From NCBI GenBank assembly GCA_963732925.1, contig CAVTBJ010000006.1:186001-250000 (forward strand): a stretch of DNA of 64,000 nt, written 5' to 3'. The notes beneath the pieces were generated by a model. The model was not told the origin of the DNA. It ran no database searches and saw only the letters and a program-made list of their open reading frames with translations. A program made the position numbers and the translations under genes. This stretch comes from DASZRZ01 sp963732925. Lineage in GTDB: Bacteria; Acidobacteriota; Terriglobia; Terriglobales; Acidobacteriaceae. Positions within the stretch are counted from its first letter, which is position 1, and every line of letters begins with the position of its first letter. Shown one piece after another: positions 7,830-15,981 of the stretch.

Positions 7830-9857
7830 TCACTTCGCCGAGGCGCGACTGGTCCTAGCAGTAGCTCCCTTTCCGCTGCCCCAGAAGATGTACGTACCCC
7901 GGTCGGTCGAAGTGATAATGTCCACGGCGCCATCATGATTCAGATCGGTGGCCACGATGTTGGAACCTACGCCGGAGCGGTTGTGAATCAGTTCGGGCAG
8001 AAATTCAGCTCCTCCGGGAGCCTGGGGATTGCGCACGGTGCGGTACCAGTACAGCACGCCGGGTCCAAACGGATCAGGATCGCTATATGTTGCCAGGTGC
8101 GAGAAGTGACGCTTGCCCACGATGAGATCCGGAATGCCGTCTCCATCGATATCAGCGAAGGTCGACCCGTGGGGCTCCGTGAAGATAACGTTGCCGGCAT
8201 TCTTCGTCTGAAAGTCATCCATGATCATGTGGCGCACAAAGGAAATCTTCCCGTCGGCGCTTCTTTTCTGCTCGAACCATGCCAAACCAAACCCGTGCGC
8301 CTCCAGGCTGGTGACCACATCGTTCAGCCCATCACCATTCACATCGTACACGCCCATTTCACCCCCTCCGGCGTGACCTTGCGACTTGCCCCAACGTCCA
8401 AATGCCACAGGATGGTAGGTCCATAGTTTCTCGCCATTAGCGTGCGCCGGCTGTTCCCACCATCCATAGGCGGAAACGATGTCCAGGCGCCCGTCTCCGT
8501 TGATATCACCCACACCGATCCCGTGCGCGTTATTCGCGCCCCAAGGACCGGGTTCGGAGATGGGGGTCAGGGTCCAAGGGATCGTCGGTGAAGCCGGATT
8601 CGGGCGAGCGAGAACGATTGTTCCACCTGGAATCGACATTATGATTTCTGGCTTGCCGTCGCCGTCCACATCTCGCAAGAGACTCTCTTCAATCCACACA
8701 TCGGGAGTGACGACGTAGCGGTCCCAGCGCTTCGACTGCCCCGCCGGATTGACGTACAGCACACCAGGGCCAACTCCGTTATTGCCGGTGGCGCACCACT
8801 CATCGGGCCATCCGTCCCCAGTGAAGTCGTAGGCAAAGTTCACCATGCAGCCGCGCGCGTATTCGGTAGATGGATTGTAAGTTTCGGAGATGTAGATTTC
8901 CCTGGCTTCCGTGTAGTCGGGGCCGAGGTAGTACAGAGGTCCTGCAACGATGTCAGGAATACCATCGCGGTTGACATCGGCAACGGCTGCCGACCAGGAA
9001 CGATAAAATTCGTCCAGCCGTTGCGCACGGAAATGGCTGGAAACCTGCTCTTTGGGAAACAGCCGCCGGTTCAGGTCTTTGTAGCCGATATCCTTGAAGT
9101 GCACTTCGCCTGTGCCACCCACATAAAGCGCGAAGGGGCCGAAATTTCTGGCATCCACGTCGATGTCGCCAGTCGCGCTCGCCATCGGACCTTCGTTGAG
9201 AATCGTGCGGGCATTACCGGCGTCGACATTGATCTCAAGTTCGTTCCATCCATCCGGGTGGTAAGTGCCCGCGGGACGCTCACGTGGAATATCTGGCATC
9301 AGATCCACATTGGCCGGAGCAGGAGGAAAATCGAAATACCTGCTGCTGTGACTGGGAGGCAGTTCCGGATACATGTAGCTCGCTTCATCGTAACGGTCAT
9401 GGCCTGGCCCTTGCAGTTTTACCCGGCTCAGTTCTCGGCCTTCGGAATCGAGCGTGACCTGATAGGCGCCCAGATTGCCGTCAACCATCGAAACCAATAC
9501 GCCAGTCATGCCACCGTCCGGCGTCTTCTCAGCACGAAACAGCAGGCCAGTCTTACATCCGGCAGCACAGCGGAATTGCGTGTAGAGGACAACATCCTGG
9601 TAGGATTGGTCGAGGATAAGCCACCCGCCTGCGGGCTGCCTCGGAGTACCGACGATCTCGCCGTCCTGCGCCCGCCAGTCGGCTTGCCCGAGAGCATGCC
9701 ATCCATTGAGACTGGAACCGCTGAACGCGACATCGGGCACAAACGTTCTTGGCGCTGCCAATGCTCCCGAAACAAGCAAAATCATCACACCGAGCGTAGC
9801 GAACAAACAAAGCCAGCGGCACTTGAAAGTGGCTTTGCGGCAAAAATCAATCTCCAT
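7830..9857 (-). CDS. Secreted DUF1080 (3-keto-disaccharide hydrolase) plus FG-GAP/VCBS protein, copy 1
   Basis: An exported protein of 675 residues. After a signal peptide comes a LamG-like DUF1080 domain (about residues 45-250; GSSLNGWHALGQADWRAQDG, GGWLILDQSY, TGLLFRAEKT), a family that includes 3-keto-glycoside hydrolases. The rest is a seven-bladed FG-GAP/VCBS propeller with repeated calcium-type loops (DVNRDGIPD, DVDGDGKPE, DINGDGRLD, DVNGDGLND, DIDGDGIPD, DLNHDGAVD). The start at 9857 has GAGAGGG five bases upstream; an upstream in-frame codon adds 53 residues with no signal-like feature. It is a paralogue of the next gene and probably binds or cleaves a glycoside outside the cytoplasm. 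Confidence 0.88.
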   Translation of the reverse strand: MEIDFCRKATFKCRWLCLFATLGVMILLVSGALAAPRTFVPDVAFSGSSLNGWHALGQADWRAQDGEIVGTPRQPAGGWLILDQSYQDVVLYTQFRCAAGCKTGLLFRAEKTPDGGMTGVLVSMVDGNLGAYQVTLDSEGRELSRVKLQGPGHDRYDEASYMYPELPPSHSSRYFDFPPAPANVDLMPDIPRERPAGTYHPDGWNELEINVDAGNARTILNEGPMASATGDIDVDARNFGPFALYVGGTGEVHFKDIGYKDLNRRLFPKEQVSSHFRAQRLDEFYRSWSAAVADVNRDGIPDIVAGPLYYLGPDYTEAREIYISETYNPSTEYARGCMVNFAYDFTGDGWPDEWCATGNNGVGPGVLYVNPAGQSKRWDRYVVTPDVWIEESLLRDVDGDGKPEIIMSIPGGTIVLARPNPASPTIPWTLTPISEPGPWGANNAHGIGVGDINGDGRLDIVSAYGWWEQPAHANGEKLWTYHPVAFGRWGKSQGHAGGGEMGVYDVNGDGLNDVVTSLEAHGFGLAWFEQKRSADGKISFVRHMIMDDFQTKNAGNVIFTEPHGSTFADIDGDGIPDLIVGKRHFSHLATYSDPDPFGPGVLYWYRTVRNPQAPGGAEFLPELIHNRSGVGSNIVATDLNHDGAVDIITSTDRGTYIFWGSGKGATARTSRASAK

Positions 9858-10141
9858 AACAACCCTCTCCCGGGCAGGTTCAGCGGGCAGCATGCCTGTC
9901 CTCTTCTTAACACAAAGGTTATCGGCTGTTGCTCCCAGAAATTTTTGCCTTGTTGTCCGATAGCAAACATCCAGGAAACACGAGAGACGCACAAATCTTA
10001 TCGCCCGAGCGACCACAGCTTTGTGCTACGTTTCATTTCGTTAAAGAAAATGGATGTGCCTTCTGCGCCTGAGCGATGTACCCTTCGCCAATTGCGCACG
10101 TGTCGAATGTTTTAGAAATTCGCGGTAATCGCGCGAACTCT

Positions 10142-12130
10142 TCACTGTCGCAGGGAAGACGTTTTCGTTTGCGCTTTCATTTTGTTAAAAAAGATGAAGG
10201 TGCCCATGGCTCCGGAGACGGCGATATCTGGCGTGCCGTCGCCGTTCAGATCTGCGACTGCGAAGGAGGCGCCCACGCCCGAGTTGTTATCCACGAGTTC
10301 GGGTACGAACTCGGCTCCGCCCGGAGCCTTGGGATTACGCACCGTGCGGTAGACATATACAACAGGCGCACCGAAAGGATCAGGATCGGTCAATGAGAAC
10401 AGATGCGACATGGGGCGCTTGCCCACGATCAGGTCCGGGATTCCGTCTCCATTCATGTCGGCAAAGCTCGTAGCGTGCGGTTCCGTAAAGATGACGTTGC
10501 CGGCGTTTTTGGTCAGGAAGTTGTCCATAATCATGTGTCGCACGAAGGAAATCTTCCCTTCCGCATCGCGTTTCTGCTCGAACCAGGCCAGACCGAAGGC
10601 ATGCCCTTCCATGGAGGTCACGACGTCATTCAGACCGTCGCCATTGACGTCGTAGACGCCGATCTCGGCTCCGCCAGGTCCACCCTGGGAGTAGCCCCAG
10701 CGCCCGAACTCGGCCGGGTGATAAGTCCACAGTTTCTGGCCGCTGCCTTTTGCCGGCTGTTCCCACCAGCCGTAGCAATTGATGAAATCCATGCGCCCGT
10801 CGCCGTTGATGTCACCCACGCCCAGCCCGTGGCCGATATAGGTGCCCCAGGGTCCGGGCTCCGAGATGATGGTGGTCTTCCAGGGACCAGTTGGATTTGC
10901 CGGGTCAGGCTTCGAGTAGGCGAGGACGTTGTTGTTTAGCGAGTGAATCAGCTCGGGTTTGCCGTCCCCGTCAATGTCCTTCAGTAAGGTTTCCTCGTTG
11001 CCAATGCGCTTCAGCACCACGTAATGATCCCAATGGCGCGATTCGCCCCGGGGATTTACGTATAAAGTGACGGTGCTGATCCCGGCATTGCCGCTCATCA
11101 GTAGGATGTCTGGCCATCCGTCTCCGGTAAAGTCGTAGGCAACACTTACGATCGAAACCTGGGGATACTCGGTGGCGGGGTTGTAAACGACCGGCGTGTA
11201 GAACTCGTGCGCTGTCGTAAAGTCGGGTCCCAGGTAGTAATAAGGTCCGGCGATCACGTCGGGATGACCATCGCGGTTGATATCGGCAATGGCGGCCGTC
11301 CAGGAGTAATAGAAATCGGAGAGGCGGCGCATTTCGAAGTTCGGGCCAACCCGTTCGACGGGAATTTCCCGGGCCAGCAGATCCTTATATCGAACATTTC
11401 GAAACCGCGCTTCGCCGCTGCCGCCCACGTAGAGCGCAATAGGACCGTAACTGCCGTCCTGGTTCGGGGCGATGCTGTTGGCCAGGGGACTGTCCGGCCC
11501 TGGGCGCGCGCCATTGAGGTACGGATGGAGCGCGTCTCCATAGAGAAGAACGTCGATCTGGTTCCACGCACCCGCATGAAACTTCCCGACCGGTCGCTCC
11601 AGTTCGGGCAGGCTTATGCCGGCGGGTAAAGGAGTTATCTTGCTGTCGCGCAGGGTCTGCGTGATTTCCGGCGGACTGTTGCCCATTGTCGAAGCCAAGC
11701 CACCGTCGCCGTTACCCGGCTGCAGCTTTGCGCGTGAGACTTCGCGGCCCTGGGCGTCGATTTTCACTGCGAACGCGCCCAAGTCATTTCCGGTAAGGGA
11801 AACGTAGATTCCCTTCATGCCTCCATCAGCCGTCTTTTCGGCACGGAACAGCATTCCCGCCTTGCATCCACCGGTGCACATGACCTCGGCATAAACCCCG
11901 ACGTTGGAAAATGACTTGTCGAGCAGCAGCCACCCGCCACCCGCTCTTGGAGTACCGACAATTTCGTTGTTCTGGGCCTTCCACGTCGCCTGTCCCAGCG
12001 GGCGCCACCCTGTAAGGCTGGATCCCCGAAAAATGTAATCTGCACGGAAATTGGGTCCGTCCGCCAGTGCAGGAAACAGAAACAGCAAGACCAATCCAGT
12101 AATAATCGCAATACGACATGTCGGAGTCAT
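10142..12130 (-). CDS. Secreted DUF1080 (3-keto-disaccharide hydrolase) plus FG-GAP/VCBS protein, copy 2
   Basis: A 662-residue paralogue of the gene at 7830-9857 with the same order: signal peptide (IAIITGLVLLFLFPALADG), DUF1080 domain (GSSLTGWRPLGQATWKAQNN, GGWLLLDKSF, GMLFRAEKT), then FG-GAP blades with DxDxDG-like loops (DINRDGHPD, DIDGDGKPE, DINGDGRMD, DVNGDGLND, DMNGDGIPD, DLNGDGTPD). Whole segments are near-identical between the copies, for example LTKNAGNVIFTEPH, which points to a tandem duplication. GAAGG six bases upstream supports the start at 12130 over the one at 12151. It lies 67 bases after a ThuA-long gene on the same strand, so they are likely one transcript. Confidence 0.88.
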   Translation of the reverse strand: MTPTCRIAIITGLVLLFLFPALADGPNFRADYIFRGSSLTGWRPLGQATWKAQNNEIVGTPRAGGGWLLLDKSFSNVGVYAEVMCTGGCKAGMLFRAEKTADGGMKGIYVSLTGNDLGAFAVKIDAQGREVSRAKLQPGNGDGGLASTMGNSPPEITQTLRDSKITPLPAGISLPELERPVGKFHAGAWNQIDVLLYGDALHPYLNGARPGPDSPLANSIAPNQDGSYGPIALYVGGSGEARFRNVRYKDLLAREIPVERVGPNFEMRRLSDFYYSWTAAIADINRDGHPDVIAGPYYYLGPDFTTAHEFYTPVVYNPATEYPQVSIVSVAYDFTGDGWPDILLMSGNAGISTVTLYVNPRGESRHWDHYVVLKRIGNEETLLKDIDGDGKPELIHSLNNNVLAYSKPDPANPTGPWKTTIISEPGPWGTYIGHGLGVGDINGDGRMDFINCYGWWEQPAKGSGQKLWTYHPAEFGRWGYSQGGPGGAEIGVYDVNGDGLNDVVTSMEGHAFGLAWFEQKRDAEGKISFVRHMIMDNFLTKNAGNVIFTEPHATSFADMNGDGIPDLIVGKRPMSHLFSLTDPDPFGAPVVYVYRTVRNPKAPGGAEFVPELVDNNSGVGASFAVADLNGDGTPDIAVSGAMGTFIFFNKMKAQTKTSSLRQ

Positions 12131-12197
12131 AGCCAGCCTTCTCCCTCTCATGGAGCCTTTTGCTAATTGCAGGCCGCAGGGCTAGACGGCCGTTCAA

Positions 12198-13133
12198 TCA
12201 GTCGAGCCGCCCGCCAGCCCACAGAATGGCATTGCGGACAAATTTACGAAAAGCAGGATTGCGATGAGTTTCCTGCGACTGGCCGGGCTGAATGCAAACT
12301 ACCCGTGCGTTCTGATTCGGTCCCACCCAGGCGACAACTCGATCACTGCTGCCGCTGGTGGTCTCCAGCAGCGGGGAGATCTTCGAGGACTGCCACATCC
12401 CCTTGAAAGCCGTTTCGCCGCCGAGCCGCATCGGCGGAAGATCGCGCACGATGGGATGGTTGCCCACAGGACGAACCTCCATCGTTATGTTAGGCGCGAT
12501 GCTCGACTTTGTCATTCCGTCGTGATCTTTCAACACGAGTTGACCGCCGGTCACTTCTTGGTACCACCACGGCCAGCTCTGGTTATCACCAAGCGCATGG
12601 TGAATGATGACGAATCCCTTCTTCTGACTGACTGCGGTTTGTGCCGCCTTCTGTCCATCCTCTGGCCAATCTGTCTGATCGTTGGCTACGAGGACGCTGA
12701 AAACCGGGGCCCCGTTTGGCAAAAGCGAACGAATTCCGGTTTCGATTTGGCTACTGGGAATCCAGGGGATGTCGGGAGGAGTATCGACCACGATCGGCTT
12801 GGCGTTGCCGAATCCGGGAATCGCGGGAGCGGGAGGCGGCGGTGAAGGTGTGCTCGGCGGGCGGGGGTCGGAAATATCAAAAGGGTTGTAGCCGCTGTAT
12901 CCGCCCACGGGCAGATCGGCCGGCACAACCTCCATCTGGACAAACATGGGATCCAAAAACATAGCTGGAAAGGAAGGACGGTATCGGGCTCCACCCGTAA
13001 CGTAACGTACCCACAGCTTCCAGAGCATGTCGTCTGCCCCAAACGCAAAGGACGACAGACCTAATGCCATTGCGCTGCCCGCGGCAGCCCCCAGGAGGGC
13101 GCGGCGGCTAAGAACTGATTCGCTTAACTTCAT
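12198..13133 (-). CDS. ThuA-like protein, long form, Tat-exported (copy A)
   Basis: A 311-residue ThuA-like protein (type 1 glutamine-amidotransferase fold, PF06283). The twin-arginine signal is at the N-terminus (SRRALLGAAAG). The mature part starts with the long-form signature DMLWKLWVRYVTGGARYRPS and AMFLDPMFVQME, followed by a proline-rich linker (about residues 90-125), then the ThuA core: VLVANDQTDWPEDGQKAAQ, FVIIHHALGDNQSWPWWYQE, NHPIVRDLPP, FKGMWQS and VVAWVGPNQNARVVCIQPGQ, ending in NAILWAGGRLD. ThuA members lack the amidotransferase cysteine; a role in trehalose/keto-sugar use is known for the namesake. AGGGGA eight bases upstream sets the start at 13133. It pairs with the short-form gene upstream. 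Confidence 0.85.
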   Translation of the reverse strand: MKLSESVLSRRALLGAAAGSAMALGLSSFAFGADDMLWKLWVRYVTGGARYRPSFPAMFLDPMFVQMEVVPADLPVGGYSGYNPFDISDPRPPSTPSPPPPAPAIPGFGNAKPIVVDTPPDIPWIPSSQIETGIRSLLPNGAPVFSVLVANDQTDWPEDGQKAAQTAVSQKKGFVIIHHALGDNQSWPWWYQEVTGGQLVLKDHDGMTKSSIAPNITMEVRPVGNHPIVRDLPPMRLGGETAFKGMWQSSKISPLLETTSGSSDRVVAWVGPNQNARVVCIQPGQSQETHRNPAFRKFVRNAILWAGGRLD

Positions 13134-13188
13134 CGGCTGTGTCCCCTGAATATCGATTGTGGCCCCCAAATCAGAATGCGGCATCCCC

Positions 13189-13971
13189 CTAGGTCAGCTT
13201 CCCTCCTGCCCACAGAATCATATTGTGCACAAGCTTGCGATAGCGCGGATCGTCATTCACGAAGGCCGTATGGCCGGACTGCCAACAGACAACTCGTGCC
13301 TTAGGATGCAAGCCAAGCCATGCAATCGCGCCATCATTGACTTTCTTCAGGTCCGGATCATCAGAACGCAACAGTACCTGCGCTTTAGAAGAAAACCACA
13401 TGTTGTAAAACAGTTCGTCCCGTGGAAGCTCAAAGGGTTCAATCCCGCGCACGATGGGGTGGTCTGTCACGGGAGTTAAGTGTTGCCTTGGCAATTGCTT
13501 CAGTCCGGAACGCTTCTTGCCCGGAAGGTCGAGTTGAAGCAGTGCTCCGCCTAGAACGTTTTCATACCACCACGGCCAGGTCTGGTTATCGCCCACCGAG
13601 TGGTGCAGCACCACCAAGCCCTTGCCTGCGTCGAGATATTTCTGCATCTCTACACGATCATCTTCCGGCCAACCGCCGGTGATGTAATCTCCCAGTACGA
13701 CCACCTCGGGTCCGTCCGCCTGGTTGAGCGTTTTGAACGGATGTGGATGAGGGAGAACCCAGGTATCGAAATCGCCAAACATCGGGTCATCAAACATCTG
13801 ATACTGCTGCAGTGGGACGGTATGGCTGCCGGTTGTGTATTGCACTCGCAGCAACCGTTCGCTGGGCGGGCTCTGCGCAACTGGCGCCGAGCAACCTTCC
13901 GACACCAAGGCCGGCAACACTGCGGCCGCCAGGGCCGCTCCCAGAAAGTTACGTCGCGACGGAACAGGCAT
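13189..13971 (-). CDS. ThuA-like protein, short form, Tat-lipoprotein (copy A)
   Basis: A 260-residue ThuA-like protein. The N-terminus SRRNFLGAALAAAVLPALVS followed by EGC looks like a combined twin-arginine and lipobox signal, so the protein may be a membrane-anchored periplasmic lipoprotein. Short-form marks are VQYTTGSHTVPLQQYQMFDD, WVLPHPHPFKTLNQ and VVLGDYITGGWPEDDR; the core has LVVLHHSVGDNQTWPWWYEN, DHPIVRGIEPF and KARVVCWQSGH, ending NMILWAGGKLT. GGAG six bases before the ATG supports the start. It precedes the long-form gene by 55 bases. The mature domain is very similar to the short forms at 15090 and, more distantly, 27601. Its substrate is unknown. Confidence 0.85.
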   Translation of the reverse strand: MPVPSRRNFLGAALAAAVLPALVSEGCSAPVAQSPPSERLLRVQYTTGSHTVPLQQYQMFDDPMFGDFDTWVLPHPHPFKTLNQADGPEVVVLGDYITGGWPEDDRVEMQKYLDAGKGLVVLHHSVGDNQTWPWWYENVLGGALLQLDLPGKKRSGLKQLPRQHLTPVTDHPIVRGIEPFELPRDELFYNMWFSSKAQVLLRSDDPDLKKVNDGAIAWLGLHPKARVVCWQSGHTAFVNDDPRYRKLVHNMILWAGGKLT

Positions 13972-14111
13972 CCGGTGCTCCTTTAGAACGACAAACCGTT
14001 CGGCATACCCAAACGTTGTGGACGATATTGCTCTAACACAAGCCTCTTTGCTCTCTCTGAAATTACGTTCCCTCTGTGACGTCTGCTACAAGAGGCCCTT
14101 TAGCGAGTCCC

Positions 14112-15065
14112 TCAGTCCAGCCGCCGACCGGCCCAGAGAATTGCATTGCGAACCAGTTTGCGAAACTCAGGGTTGCGATGGGTTTCCGAAGACTGGCCCG
14201 GCTGAATGCAAACGACACGGGCGTTTTGATTGGGTCCAACCCACGCCACTACGCGGTCACTAGCAGTGGACGAAGTCTCCAGCAGAGGCGTAATCTTCGG
14301 CGATTGCCACATGCCTTTGTACGCGGTTTCACCGGTCAGATGAAGCGGCCCGATATCCTGCACGATAGAATGGTTTCCAGGCCGACGGAGATCCAGCGTT
14401 ACGTTCGGAGTTACGGTCCCTTTCTTTATGCCGTCATGATCTTTGAGAGCAAGATGGCCGCCCGCAATCTCCTGGTACCATGCCGGCCACGTTTGATTGT
14501 CCGCCAGAGCATTGTGAAACACGACAATCCCCTTACCCGCCGCTACCGCTTGCTGAACATTTTCGCGGGCCTCCTCGGGCCAGTCTGTTTGGTCGTTCAG
14601 CAGCAGAACGCTAAATTCGGGATTTCCGCCTGGCATTAGCGTACGGACGCCCGCCTGCACGGAACTGCTGGGAATCCAAGGCAAGTCCGGCGGATTGCCC
14701 TCAAGAATTGCAGGAGCATTCCCCGTGGGCGGCAACCCGGAGCTCGTCCGCGCCTCACCGGGATTCGCGGGTCCCCGGCCACGTCCTCCGCGCCCGAACC
14801 CAGGAGGAGCAAGGCTGAGGTTGTTTGGCATATCGGACGGTCCAACTTCGATTTCGACAAACATCGGGTCCAGGAACATTGCCGCGAAGGAAGGCCGATA
14901 CGGTGCATGCCCGGTGACGTAGCGGGCCCACACCTTCCACAGCTTGTCACTATCTGTTGCGAAACTGATGGCAGGAACCGCACTCAATGCTGCGGCTCCG
15001 GCCGCGGCACCAAGAAACCCGCGGCGAGACATTTCAGGCAAACTCATATTGGTCATGGTAGTCAC
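14112..15065 (-). CDS. ThuA-like protein, long form, Tat-exported (copy B)
   Basis: A 317-residue ThuA-like protein with a twin-arginine signal (MSRRGFLGAAAGAAALS). It has the long-form opening KLWKVWARYVTGHAPYRPSF and AMFLDPMFVEIEV, a glycine/arginine-rich linker (about residues 95-115), and the ThuA core (VLLLNDQTDWPEEARENVQQ, IVVFHNALADNQTWPAWYQE, YKGMWQSPKITPLLETSS). In place of the usual HH pair it has FHN, so the second histidine is lost, a difference from copies A and C worth testing. I give the start as GTG at 15065; ATG codons at 15056 and 15047 are possible, and no site has a good ribosome signal. It follows the short-form gene by 24 bases. Confidence 0.82.
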   Translation of the reverse strand: MTTMTNMSLPEMSRRGFLGAAAGAAALSAVPAISFATDSDKLWKVWARYVTGHAPYRPSFAAMFLDPMFVEIEVGPSDMPNNLSLAPPGFGRGGRGRGPANPGEARTSSGLPPTGNAPAILEGNPPDLPWIPSSSVQAGVRTLMPGGNPEFSVLLLNDQTDWPEEARENVQQAVAAGKGIVVFHNALADNQTWPAWYQEIAGGHLALKDHDGIKKGTVTPNVTLDLRRPGNHSIVQDIGPLHLTGETAYKGMWQSPKITPLLETSSTASDRVVAWVGPNQNARVVCIQPGQSSETHRNPEFRKLVRNAILWAGRRLD

Positions 15066-15089
15066 TTATCAGCTGCTTCCAAGCTGCTA

Positions 15090-15863
15090 CTAGGAAGTCA
15101 GCTTTTCTCCTGCCCAAAGAATCATCCGGTGAACAATGTGGCGGTATCTCGGATCGCTATTAACAAAGTCCGTGTGTCCGGATTGCCAGCACACTACCCG
15201 AGCCTTGGGATGCAATCCGATCCAGCCAATTGCACCATCATTGACCTTCTTCAGGTCGGGATCATCGGAACGGAGTATCACCTGGGCTTTTGGCGAAAAC
15301 CACATGTTGTAAAACAATTCGTCCTCGGGAAGCGTAAACGGCTTCAGGCCCCGTACAATCGGGTGATCTCCTACCGGAATAATTTGCTGGCGTGGAAATT
15401 GCTTCAACCCGGAACGCGGCATTCCCGGCAGCTCACGCTGTATGAGAGCACCGCCCAGAACCTGTTCGTACCACCACGGCCAAGTCTGGTTGTCACCAAC
15501 GGAATGATGCAGCACCACCAGACCTTTACCCGAGTCGAGGTATTTCTGCATGTGCGGGCGGTCTTCCTCCGGCCAGCCGGCGGTCTCATAGTCTCCCAGC
15601 ACAATTACATCTGGGCCGCCGGGATCGTTGATCGTGTCAAACGGATGGGGATGCGGAACAACCCAGGTATCGAAGTCCCGAAACGTGACATCGTCGAACA
15701 TTTCATACTGCTGCAGAGGCACGGTGTGACTTCCCGTCGTGTACTGAACCCGAAGCACTGCATTCTGCCTGTTTCGGTTGGACTGAGAGAAAAACGGAAG
15801 TCTCGATAGGACTGCGGTTCCTGCCGCCGCTGCCAGGAAAGTCCTGCGAGAAATCTCTGACAT
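15090..15863 (-). CDS. ThuA-like protein, short form, Tat-exported (copy B)
   Basis: A 257-residue ThuA-like protein. The signal is twin-arginine (SRRTFLAAAAGTAVLSRLPF). The mature part carries VQYTTGSHTVPLQQYEMFDD, WVVPHPHPFDTIND, VIVLGDYETAGWPEEDR, LVVLHHSVGDNQTWPWWYEQ, DHPIVRGLKPF and KARVVCWQSGH, ending RMILWAGEKLTS. GGAGG six bases upstream clearly sets the start at 15863. It lies 118 bases after the end of the upstream TonB receptor gene, making it the first of the four ThuA genes in transcription order. It closely resembles copy A, so the short/long pair has been duplicated in tandem. Confidence 0.86.
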   Translation of the reverse strand: MSEISRRTFLAAAAGTAVLSRLPFFSQSNRNRQNAVLRVQYTTGSHTVPLQQYEMFDDVTFRDFDTWVVPHPHPFDTINDPGGPDVIVLGDYETAGWPEEDRPHMQKYLDSGKGLVVLHHSVGDNQTWPWWYEQVLGGALIQRELPGMPRSGLKQFPRQQIIPVGDHPIVRGLKPFTLPEDELFYNMWFSPKAQVILRSDDPDLKKVNDGAIGWIGLHPKARVVCWQSGHTDFVNSDPRYRHIVHRMILWAGEKLTS

Positions 15864-15981
15864 ATATATCCTCCGGTTCGCAGCCCTGTAATCGGCTGCT
15901 AAACAAGCACACACCTGCAACAGACAAAAAGCAGGAGCCGGTCCCGGGAAATGGCTCTCCCGGGACCACTCGGTTTGCGTC

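Noticed and set aside
9021..10115. Open frame of about 360 codons on the plus strand opposite the DUF1080/FG-GAP gene
   Set aside because: The minus-strand protein is conserved and has a paralogue; the plus-strand frame has neither domain nor ribosome site.
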